This document shows positions 1 to 9,862 of a DNA stretch of 64,000 nucleotides, piece after piece; the stretch's first letter is position 1, and each line of letters starts with the position of its first letter. Source of the DNA: Vermamoeba vermiformis. Lineage: Eukaryota > Tubulinea > Echinamoebida. Under the pieces are notes generated by a model. That model was not told the DNA's origin, searched no databases, and saw only the letters and a program-made list of their open reading frames with translations. A program made the position numbers and the translations under genes. Location: NCBI GenBank assembly GCA_045837725.1, contig JBEWZL010000121.1:310001-374000 (forward strand). The letters run 5' to 3'.

Positions 1-3000
1 GCGTAGGTGCCGGACTGCGCGAAGGTGACTTGATAGCGCAGCCACTCGCCCTGTTCGAGATAGTCCACGCTGTAGCAGCCAGCGCCGTCAGTGCACACTG
101 CAATGTCCACGTCATCGTTGCGATAGGCACCGCCCGTGTTGCCAGGGGTGGTGTCGTAATAGGCCACACCCTGACCACCCGGCATGTAGTTCTCAGCCTG
201 CAGCGTGCCAGGCAGGGGAATGGTGTTGGGGGGCGGGGTCGGAGGTGTGACAGGTGCTGCGACAGGAGTAGCGACAGGAGTGGCAGTTTGCAAGGTGAAG
301 GTCAAGTAATTGAGGCGCCACCAGCCATTGGTGAACTGCACGGTGATCTGATGCGTGCCAGCAGTGAGGGGGGCATTGAGTGTGACACCAGTGGTAGTTT
401 GCCACACACCCCAGCCACCTGAGGGGCCAGCAGTCAGTGTCGCAACTGGCACCGTGCCAGCATCGAGCAACAGCGTGATCACGCGATCAGCGGCAACTTG
501 TGTGCCTGCAGGATAAGCGTAGCGCATCTGCACGGAGTAGGTGCCAGCTTGCGTGACAGTGATCTGGTACTTGATCCACTCGCCTGCTTCAATGTAGCCG
601 AGCGAGTAGCCACCACCCACGTCATCAGCCACCTCCAGATCCACACCTTCAGTCGTGCGATAGGCACCGCCCAAGTTAGCGGGAGTCGTGTCGTAGTAGG
701 CCACACCAGCACCACCGTTCATGTAGTTCTCAATCTGCACCACACCGGGCACAGTGCTCACATAGGTGTTCGTGGTCGGGGTCACTGGAGGCGGGGTCGG
801 GATCGGGGCGGGGGCTGGATTCGGGTTACCCGCGCCAATGGTGATCTGTCTGGTGGCCTCTGTGACAGCAGTGAGCAAGCATTGCAACGAGCGATTCATT
901 TGTAGCGCTACTTACGTGCTGTGGCGCCAAAGTTGTCGGTGAGAGTGAGGCGGATGGTGTAGGTGCCTGCAGCGGCGTAGGTGTGCGAGGTGATGATGAC
1001 GTTGTCGTCGTAGGCCCCGAGTGTGGTGCCATCACCCCAGTCCCAGCGATAGAAGAGGTAGTCCAGATCGGGATCGGTGCTGTCTTGTGCGGTGATTGAG
1101 ATCGGCTGTCCTGCTTGCAACACACTCGACGCTGCAGGTGGGTCAGTGACACGTGATGCAGTGCATGCAATGCGACAAATAGTACTCACCTGACACGGCA
1201 ATGACAGGCACGGGTGCGGCATTGGTGGCCGGGAAGTTGGTCTGCGTCAAGAACATAAAGTCTTTGCCCGTATTTCCTTGCGCATCGGTCACCGTCAACA
1301 CGACGAAGAAGTTGATTCTGAAGCGCGTCAGTATTCGAATAGGGGGGACCAATCTGAACACTTACCTAGCACCAGCGTGCGTGTCAGCACCAATGTAGGA
1401 GAGAGGAATGGTGAATGTCTGAGTGGTGCCGATGTACTGATCGGGATGGATGTCTAAATTAGGAAATAGCTCGTTAACAAGGGTGCTCAGATACTACCAC
1501 TGCAACGACATACGATTGAGATGCACGAGATTGATCTCCCACTTGTACTGGTACGGCGCAGTGCCTCCAGTGACAGTCGCGCTGAAGGTAATGTCTGCAC
1601 CCACCGTGTACGAGAATCGTTCCAGCGTGCTGGGCTGTGTGATGCGCGGTACGGGCACTGTTGGACCCACATTGATCGCCAAGGTCTGCGTCGAGGTGAA
1701 ACCAACACTGCGCACGAAGAGTGTGGCCGTGTACTGACCAGCAGCGTTGTACACCTTGGTCGGATTGGGCGCGGTGCTCGTGGTGCCATCACCGAATGTC
1801 CACCAAATTTCCACGGCATCTCCGTCGCGATCAAAGGTGCCATCGCTGCTGAACTGCACGCACATAACGTTAGTTGTGTGGACTGTAAATAGAGCAGCCA
1901 CGTACCTGCACCGTGAGGGGGGCAGCACCGACACTAGGAGCAGCGCGTGCTACAGGTGTGGGGGGCACATTTTGCGGCACGTAGCGCTGCAATGCACGAC
2001 ATTAGTACCGATCCGATCACTCTACATAACGCGGCATGTACGTACAATCATGTGGAGTTCACCGGCACCAAAGTTGAGGTACACCATGTTGCCATCGACG
2101 GGCTCAGCTTCCATGCTCGCAATGGGGGCACCGAGGGTCATAAAGTCCTGCACGGACTCGAACTGATCGTACTGGTTCTTGAACAAGACGCGGATCCAGC
2201 GCTGCGAGAAGTCGAGTACCCACACGGTGTACTTGTACTTGGTCGGATACAGATTGCCCGTGTAGTGGCCGACTCCACCAGCCGTGTTGCCCGTGAAGCC
2301 CAGACCCAAGTAGTGGTTCTCGCCGTAGTCACCCGTACTGGGACCCCAGCGACTCCAAAAATAGAACGGCAGTGTGGTGGTGACATTCTCGTAGATGTGC
2401 TTGCAGTTGAGGTGCAGCGGATCGACGCGATTAGGATTGCTGTTGGGGTCAGTGGCGAGCGGACTGTCGCGCATCTTGGCCATGGGCAGCGGACCCTCCC
2501 AGCACGGCCAGCCCAAGTTCTGACCTGGACTGCGCACCACATTGATCTCTTCGAAGCCTCCCTCGCCGACCTCAGCGGTGTAGATAGTGCCTGGAGTGCC
2601 GTCTGGTGTCTCGCCAGGCATCAGTGGACGCACATTCATGCGCCACGATTGGCGGAACCCGAGGGCCCAGATCTTGGATTGACGGTCGTTGGGATTGCCT
2701 GGACATGGTTAGCATTCGAGAATATATCACTGGCATTGTATTAGCAGTACGTACCAGTGCAGAATGGATTCATCACGGTGTATCTGCCCGCATTAGTAGC
2801 ACCGGGGCAAATAGCTTGACCAGTCAGCGGATCTAAGCGCAGAATTTTGCCACCTAAGTGCAGTGTTAGTACATGCCGCGCTACTCTATCGGAAGATGAT
2901 CATGCATACCGATACTGGAGAGCGATTGCGCTCTGAATGCCCCCACGTCCTCAGTGGGACTGAAGAAGAGGTTGTCGCACTGCACATCCGTGGGCACGTA

Positions 3001-3910
3001 GTTCTGGCCGTAGTCACCTTGCGGTATGTCCCAGTGCGCGCCTTCACCCGTTGCGATGATCAGTGAGCCGTCCAAGCCGAAGCGCACTTGACCCAAGGCA
3101 TGCGTGTTGAAACAAATGTACACTGCATCTGCGGCAGTAGCGCCGAAGAGTGTCATGCGCGTGCTGTCACTGGTGGCACCGTTGTTGTCAGTCAAGCGGA
3201 TCAGACGTTGAATCGCGGCGTAGTTCTCGGGCTCATCGGGCTGACCATAGATTGGATCCACCGTGAGTGACAAGAAGACGTAGGGATTCTGCGCAAAGTT
3301 GGGATTGGTCACCACGCCAATCAGTCCTCGGTCACCTGCATTCTGCACCTCATCGGTCAAGTCGATCCACAGGCGCACTTCTTTGGTGGCCAGATCTATC
3401 CACCACACTTGACCCTAGGGTGCAATATGACGCGATGAGTACTAGCAAACACACTACGGATGCGCGGACTTACTTGTTTGGTGCCCACAAATGCCTTGTT
3501 GGTGTTGTCGGTGTAGGCTACGGAGACGGGGTTGGTGAAGCCACCAATGACCATCTCGTCGAGAAACTGCGCGAGATCAGGATTGGGGGCTGAGGGACTG
3601 CCCGAGGCTGGCACTGAACCACCGCCATCTGCGGGGTAGCACGGGCACGGGTAGTTGGGGGGATAGGCCAGAATTGGAGTGCCATCAGCTTTAGGACACG
3701 GTCGCTGATTGGCTCTAGCAGCGCACGAAGCACTGGGCGGTACGACGGCGATCTTGGTATTCAAGAACTCGTTGAGTCCGAGCACCTCGACGTGCACATC
3801 TGCAGTATGCAAAGGTAAGTTAGTATTGGCCAACACTCTGAGAACAATATGCGCGAGTACTTACCGAGCAGCAAATAAAGCATTGCCCATGTTATTAATT
3901 TTCGCCACAT
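1..3910 (-). CDS. Secreted glucose/sorbosone dehydrogenase-like protein with PKD and CBM6-like modules (3' end outside window)
   Basis: The first exon (3865-3910) encodes MWRKLITWAMLYLLL, a signal-peptide-like start, and splices in phase to an exon beginning at 3799. The next part (about 3800 to 2020) reads as a glucose/sorbosone dehydrogenase six-bladed propeller, with segments such as GLIGVVTNPNFAQNPYVFLS, EVGEGGFEEINVV and GQNLGWPCWEG. From about 1930 to 920 there are two or more PKD-type Ig folds (WWTFGDGTTS, YRWDWGDGTT, HTYAAAGTYTIRLTLTD). Two CBM6/35-like modules follow (YIEAGEWIKYQITVTQAGTY with GGWGVWQTT, then a second copy with YLEQGEWLRYQVTF), joined by Pro/Thr/Ala-rich linkers. The gene runs off the left edge inside the second CBM. 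The family oxidises sugars, often with PQQ. Here the protein is probably extracellular and carbohydrate-bound; substrate and cofactor are not evident. The architecture is typical of bacteria, but introns and eukaryotic splice sites show it is resident. Confidence 0.85.
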
Positions 3911-4522
3911 GGTTGCAAATCAAAACAGTATTGTTACCACTGCAGTACAAGTCCGATGGATCTTGCGTGGTACGCTGATTGAATAGTCTTTGAAATAGTG
4001 TGTCAAAGTTGATGGCCTTTTAAAGCTTGAGGCTGATTAACGCCATTTTTCCTTATTAAGGTATGGAAACGCCTTTTCTGTTAGTTTTCCAGCCCAGCAG
4101 ACTCGATCCGAACCAAATCGTGAAATTCACGAGAAACGTCGCAGTGTTGATGCGAGACAAATTCATAAACCGAATTCTATTCTATTAGTTTGCCAACACA
4201 CAAACTATTGGTTAACGGGCGGCGTAATTCAATGATAATTTCGGTATTTCAGTAAAATGAATCCGAGTGATCCGGTGCAATATCACTTAAAACTTGCAAC
4301 TCCGTTACTTGAATAGAATAGTAATGTATGTGTGACCGAAAAAAAATGTATCTATTGAGCAAGAAACCAAATTTTTAGATCTGTAAAGGTAATTTTGCTA
4401 TCCAGGCCAAAATGAGTAAGTTTCAATTGAATATAATACGTACCGAATCTTTGATGCTTCGACATTATTCATGAATTGCCAATGCTCGGATAATTGCAGA
4501 GGATTTATTGCAGATGTGTTGT
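3911..4522. other. Intergenic region between two minus-strand genes
   Basis: This AT-richer stretch holds the upstream region of the GSDH/PKD gene and the 3' flank of acetyl-CoA synthetase. I see no coding potential, RNA gene or repeat in it. Confidence 0.6.
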
Positions 4523-6907
4523 TCAGCTGGAATGTTGCTTGGAATGAGCAGCCAGGTACTGCTCGACAATGCCAATCAACTGACTCACCACCTGGGGCTC
4601 AGCCAGTGTGGACACATCACCGAGCTGTTCAGGCTTGGACTCGTGATTGGCAATCTTGCGCAATATGCGGCGCATAATCTTGCCACTGCGCGTCTTGGGC
4701 AGACCAGGCACGATCACCAAGTAGTCGGGCACTGCAATGGCACCAATGCGCTTGCGTACTTGCAGCCGCAGTTCGTTGCTCAACTCACCCTCCGTGTCCT
4801 CGAAGCCGTCCTTCAAGCAGCAGTAGGCAAACAAGGCTTGACTGCGCAGGAGGTGAGTGTCACTCTGCAGCACAAACAGCGCACTTACCCTTTGAGTTCG
4901 TGCGGCACTGCGACGACAGCGGCCTCAGCACAGCCATTGTGCGACACTAACGCACTCTCCACTTCAGCGGTGCCCAATCTGTGACCACTCACATTCAACA
5001 CATCTGTGTTTGACACGTGTCAATAGGTGTGCTGGACAGCTGACATGTAACGTACCATCGACGCGACCAATGATCCAATAATAGCCATCTTGATCGCGAT
5101 AGCACTCGTCCCCTGTGAAGTAGTAGCCCGGATAAGGACGCATGTAGGCAGAGAGATAGCGCTGATGATTGTTGTACACCGTGCGTGCCATGGAGGGCCA
5201 AGGTGTCTTCAACACCAGCACTCCCTTGCACTCGCGCTCTGTGATCACGTGACCTGTTTGAGGGTCCAGTATCTCGGGCTGTATGCCAAAGAAGGGGAAT
5301 GTTGCTGAGCCAGGCTTGAGCGGTGTGACACCTGGCAATGGCGTCAAGACAATGCCACCCTAGGAATGACACGTGTCAAACACTGCACTGCACTACTGCT
5401 ACCAGTCACACTTACAGTTTCAGTCTGCCAGTACGTGTCTACAATCGGACAGCGCCCCTCACCCACGACGTGATAGAACCACTCCCACGCAGCAGGATTG
5501 ATCGGTTCACCCACACTGCCCAACACTTTGAGCGACGAGCGGTCGTACTTGGTGACGTGTTCATTGCCGTACTTCATCAGTGCGCGCAGAGCGGTGGGGG
5601 CTGCGTAGAGCACATTGACGCGGTGTGCTTGCACCATCTGCCAGTAGCGATCAGGGCCTGGATAGAGCGGCGTGGACTCGAACAAGAGCGTGGTGACACC
5701 GTTGCTGAGAGGTCCGTAGACAATGTAGGAGTGTCCAGTGATCCAGCCCACATCGGCCACACATCCGTACACGAAGCTGTTGAGTCCCTGCGTGGAGGGA
5801 TTGAGATTGAGCACGTAGTCGTGCGTCATGGAAACGTAGGTCAAATAGCCGCCCGTGGTGTGCATCACACCCTTGGGCTTGCCAGTGCTGCCACTCGTGT
5901 AGAGAATGAACAGTCCGTCCTCGCTGTCCATCCACTCGCAGGGACAGTAGGGCCGCTGTGACTCGAGCAAGGTGTGCAGCCACTGATCGCGTCCTGCACT
6001 CATCTCACACGCCGTGCTGGTGTGTTTGTGCACCAGCACGTGCTGCACGCCTGGACAGCGCAGCAAGGCCTCGTCGACTGTCTTCTTGAGTGGCACACCC
6101 TTAGGACCGCGCTTGCCTTCATTGGCTGTGATCACCACGCGTGAATTCGCGTCTTGGATGCGTTCAGTGAGCGCATCTGCACTGAACCCTGCGAACACTA
6201 CGCTGTGAATAGCACCGATACGCGCGCACGCGAGCATGGCTACCACTGCTTCGGGACACATGGGCATGTAGATACACACTGGAGTGACGCGTGAGTACTT
6301 GCCTAATTAGGAAATGCGAGCACTGACCTGTGTCACCTTTGCGCACACCAACGGACTTGAGGGCATTGCTCATCTTGCACACCTCGCGCAACAGCTCGCG
6401 ATAAGTGAGTTTGCGCACTTCACCCGGTTCATTGCCCTCGTGAATGATCGCTAGCGCATCTGGTTGTTTTTCTACGTGTCGATCTACGCAGTTGTAGCAG
6501 ACATTCAGCTTGCCATTGACGAACCATGCGATATCTCCTTCTTCGAAACCTCTGAATATGCAAGATTAGCAAAGATCGTCGCTGATTGTCCGTTCAGCGC
6601 AAGATGCCTTTGTACCGCATAAGGCGGCACGAATGGAAAATGTTTTTTTGAATGATTACCCTTTCATCACATAAGTATATGGTTGGAACCACGATATTCT
6701 TTGCGAAACCTTGATGTAGAATTAAATAAATAATTATTTACCGTTTTCAATAATTGATGTGCGGCTTACCTGTCGCCAAAACTCGTCCGGATTTTTAATA
6801 CTAGCATTATACATTGCCTTGTATGCCTCCATGCCTTGTAGCCGAGTTTCAGCTCCTATTGCAGCAGAGACAGGATAAACTTTAGCAGTATCAATGCCGT
6901 GATCCAT
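4523..6907 (-). CDS. Acetyl-CoA synthetase, AMP-forming (cytosolic type)
   Basis: It makes acetyl-CoA from acetate, ATP and CoA by way of acetyl-AMP. Spliced exons give a full-length ACS of about 650 residues. The N-terminal part has [20 protein letters not shown] and [13 protein letters not shown]. The AMP-binding P-loop is [20 protein letters not shown], followed by [13 protein letters not shown], the adenine-site DTYWQTET, the hinge region [20 protein letters not shown] and the C-terminal [16 protein letters not shown], whose SGK lysine is the residue acetylated in bacterial and animal homologues. The start at 6907 ([13 protein letters not shown]) is the first ATG with family-like sequence; I see no targeting peptide, so a cytosolic or nuclear place is likely. 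The stop is TGA at 4523-4525. Several introns of 45-60 nt interrupt the gene, and two of them carry a TGACACGTGTCA palindrome just before the acceptor. It is divergent from the rhodanese gene, 217 bp away. Confidence 0.95.
5011..5022. repeat. Palindrome TGACACGTGTCA in an ACS intron
   Basis: This perfect 12-nt palindrome lies in the intron that splits the GRVD/DVLN codons of the acetyl-CoA synthetase gene. On the coding strand it is preceded by T and followed within about seven bases by the acceptor CAG, so its first half (TTGAC) sits where a branch point would be. Confidence 0.8.
5367..5378. repeat. Second palindrome TGACACGTGTCA in an ACS intron
   Basis: The same 12-mer occurs in the next upstream intron of acetyl-CoA synthetase, again directly ahead of the acceptor (TTCCTAG on the coding strand). 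Confidence 0.8.
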
Positions 6908-7124
6908 TCGCGTCGTCTGAACTGTGAGTGTGGGTGACTTAATAGATAGTTTGCAGCATAATACACTGCACAATAAGGTCTGTTGCCAGCCAAAGAACAA
7001 ATGTGATCCGGCAAACTAAAGTTGATAAAAAAATTATCACAAGCGTTTCAGTGTAAGCTAATTATTCAGTGCAAGTTATATTGGATAAGTCAATATAATT
7101 CTCAACAGATAAATATACAGCACA
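6908..7124. promoter_or_regulatory. Divergent promoter region, acetyl-CoA synthetase / rhodanese-like gene
   Basis: These 217 bp separate two oppositely oriented start codons and so must hold both promoters. The stretch is AT-rich. I could not identify a defined TATA box or operator. Confidence 0.5.
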
Positions 7125-8142
7125 ATGAACAGACTTATTCAAACCACTTTGAAGAACACAGTCGCCCCTCGCGCTGCATCATCTGTAATAATTTTTTGAC
7201 GACTTTATGCGATGCTATTTTCAACAATATTAACATAATATTATATAGAAGCGTTTCTTCTCTTCTTCCGCCAGAACTCTTTTCCCTGTAAGTCGTTGGA
7301 TTAAAAATTATAATAATAACCATTTATTTATTACCCCTCGCCCCAAATTATACTATCTAAATAATAATTCGCACATATGTATTATATATAATTAATACGC
7401 ACCAGTATTAATTTTATTAACGCCTTATTACGAAATGCAGGTCAAGAGGGTCGATGCTGTTGAAGCTGTCGCTGTTTACCAAGAACAAACTGGTTACGGC
7501 AAGCCCGCCGTCAAGCACGACGATCACGGTCACGGCCATGGTCATGGCAAGTATTTTTACTCCACAAATACACGACTTTTTTTCTGCAGATCGAATCAGG
7601 GAAAATTGATACAAAGAGAACCTTAAATAATTGAATGTACTCCATAGATCACGGTCATGCTAAGGAAGTTCACCACCATGAGCCCACCGCTGTGTTCGTT
7701 GATTTGCGATCTGCAGTGGAGACGAAGAACTTTGTCTTCAAGGGCTTCGTGCAAGTGCCGTTCAGTGAATTGAGCACCAAGATGAGCGCCATCCCCAGCG
7801 GCAAGGACGTGTACTTGTTGGACACTACTGGCATGTACAGCGAACAAGCCGCAGACCTCTTGTCGCGCAGTGGCTACAACAGCGTGAATGTGATTGACGG
7901 TGCGTGGCGTGTGCAGTGCGCGCAGCATTAGTACTAATCGCGTGACAGGTGGCGTGCTCCGATGGGTGAGTGCCTCTGGTACCCTCAAGCCTGAAGTTCC
8001 CGAGCTCCAAGCTGCCCTCGAATTGCCGCTCTCCATGTTGGAGTCCGCCGACAAGAGCGACACCGTGCTGAAGAGTGCCAGCGAGAAGCGTGGTCTGAAA
8101 GTGAGCGACAAGGAGTTGAAGCAGATGTTGGCTGACATGTAA
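7125..8142 (+). CDS. Mitochondrial rhodanese-like protein with His-rich segment, catalytic loop lost
   Basis: Exons 7125-7184, 7249-7287 and 7441-7546 give an N-terminus rich in R, S, T and A (MNRLIQTTLKNTVAPRAASS, then KRFFSSSARTLFP), a typical mitochondrial presequence. A His-rich stretch follows (HGHGHGHDHGH, HHHE), then a single rhodanese domain (TAVFVDLRSAVETKNFVFKG, DVYLLDTTGMYSEQAADLL, NSVNVIDGGVLRW) and a helical tail ending SDKELKQMLADM. In active rhodaneses the loop is CxxGxRS. Here the matching positions read DTTGMYS, so both the catalytic Cys and the conserved Arg are absent, and sulfurtransferase activity is not expected. The His-rich part could bind metal; this is inference. The intron after 7546 must start with GC (GCAAGT) to keep frame with the exon at 7648. 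The last intron ends before GTGGCG near 7950. The whole is about 210 residues. Confidence 0.85.
7547..7647 (+). other. Probable GC-AG intron
   Basis: The exon before it ends in phase 1 (GGT CAT G) and the next exon opens AT CAC GGT, giving a continuous His/Gly-rich reading. The only donor that keeps this frame is GCAAGT at 7547. The nearby GT donor (GTATTT) would shift the frame. GC-AG introns are a known minor class handled by the ordinary spliceosome. Confidence 0.7.
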
Positions 8143-8329
8143 ATCTATATAATATCCATCCTGCACCCCCAACCACTAGCTAGCTATTTATACTCGTCAA
8201 TGGTCATCCAGTCGCTATTGTTACAATACTAATTAAAACACCACTCGAAACAATCCATGTGCGCTGTGAGAGCAGTGACTAACGACAATAATACAACGTG
8301 CATTTATTTGTGCGGCTATTGTTATGTTA

Positions 8330-9711
8330 TTACTTGGGTTCAATTTCACCGAGGTAGATCCGCTTGTCAGTGCTGCACGAGAGAATGATGGGCTCTTTGG
8401 GATGAAAATCTATTTCCGTCACGGCACCGAGGTGTCCTGGCAGGCGATAGAGCAGCTGGCGTGTGGTGGTGTCCCAGATGTAGACGAGTCGATCGGACGA
8501 GCCCGCAGCGACCATGGAGCAGTCAGGGGACCACGCGCACTTGATCAACTGCTGCTCAAAGTTGTGCATGTGCCCCGTGAACACTTTGACGCAGCGCTGT
8601 TGGGGGGCGTAGGGGCGAATGTCCCACACACGCAGCGAGCGATCGATGGAGTTGGAGAGCAAGTACGAGCCAAAGGGATCCACGCGCACACACGTGACTG
8701 CCTCGGAGTGACCAGCGAGCACGGTGACAGGGGCCTCTGTTTGACGCGTGTCCCACACTCGAATCAGTCCGTCCACTGCACCCGTGAACAGTGCGTGCGA
8801 CTCACCCTGCGGGCAGTGAGAGCGAGGTGACGGGACTCAGGATGTTCGTGTCACGTGCTTGCTCGCCACTGCCACCGAGCAGATCACTCACGCTGTGACG
8901 CAGTTCAATGCTCGCACCGGCTCTGCTGTGCGCGCGCTCATCGAAGGCACGTGTCAAGCCGTCATCGCTGCCGGTCCACACGATCTCACCGCGCACGGCC
9001 ACGCTGTTGACGGGCACACCCATCGCACCCACATTGAAGCGACGGCGTCTCCTGCACGTCACTGTGTCCCACAGCGCGGCGGTTGAGTCCGCAGAGGCAG
9101 AGGCGAGTTTGTGCGTGTCAACAGAGTCCCAAGCGAGATCTACGACGGCATTCTTGTGACCGCGCAACACACCCCAGTTCTCGCACTCGTCGTACACATT
9201 CCACAGAACTAGTGCGCGAGGTCAGCGAGGGGGATCGAGAGAGAGAGAGGGAATGACTTACATATCTGCTTGTCGAATGACGCTGAAGCGACTGTTTGGC
9301 CATCAGGACTGAACTTGGCTGACAATATTTCTGCCTAGTAATAATGGTAGAATGAGCAGATCTGTTGTGTTGCCGATTCTTATCTTTTTCAATGCATATT
9401 AAAAATAATATTTACCTGGTGTCCAGTTAACAACATGATCGGGGCTTTAAGATTTGAAGTGCGCTTTTCTATCTGAATTAATAAAAAATAATTATTTAAT
9501 AATTTTTTTTGTTCCTCTGTCTGACATCACTATCAATAGCTATAATATCAACACGCACCTTCATAATATCGCCTTTATTACGCGAGTCTGTAGTCTTAGC
9601 TAACGCTGTTTTGTCATCGCCCGCATCTGTTTTGGCTCGTTTAGCAAGTACCATGGAGCCTTCATCGTCCTCTAAGCTCGATGCTTTGCGCTTTTGTCCT
9701 GTTTGCTCCAT
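8330..9711 (-). CDS. SNRNP40: U5 snRNP 40 kDa WD40 protein (Prp8-binding), with an apparent +1 frame change
   Basis: This is a seven-bladed WD40 protein of the U5 snRNP, which binds PRP8 in the spliceosome. After a basic nuclear N-terminus (MEQTGQKRKASSLEDDEGSM, KRAK) come family blocks: APIMLLTGHQAEILSAKFSP, SASFDKQIFLWNVYDECENW, VWTGSDDGLTRAFDE, VDGLIRVWDTRQ, GSYLLSNSIDRSLRVWDIRP, NFEQQLIKCAWSPDCSMVAA and the end SCSTDKRIYLGEIEP. The region near blade 5 (LSPVTSLSLPAG) runs into TGA at 8802-8804, while the continuation (ESHALFTGAVDGLIRVWD) lies in the next frame. One fewer G in the GGG at 8805-8807 would join them without a gap. I see no credible intron there. The start at 9711 is chosen because upstream in-frame codons look unlike the family. 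Introns lie after MKI, after the first GHQ and in FLWNV. Confidence 0.9.
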
Positions 9712-9862
9712 ATGTGAATATTGTAGTGTTGATTGCAGGACTTGTGGCTTCGTGCTCAGCTTTGCAAATTGGACAGCGCAATCCACTCCATTACCGCACA
9801 ACACACGCGACCACAAGACTAAGTGTAATTAGTATAGGCCACGCATCTCTTATTCATTTATC
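9712..9862. promoter_or_regulatory. Divergent promoter region, SNRNP40 / acidic protein
   Basis: Only 151 bp separate the two opposed start codons, so the genes share a very short regulatory region. No recognisable motif could be named. Confidence 0.5.

Noticed and set aside
30-905. Plus-strand open frames opposite the GSDH/PKD/CBM gene
   Set aside because: They are antisense shadows of GC-rich coding sequence; the minus strand carries recognisable CBM6 and PKD folds.
1-3910. Bacterial contamination of the assembly
   Set aside because: Multiple phase-consistent spliceosomal introns of the same size and type as in the rest of the window rule it out.
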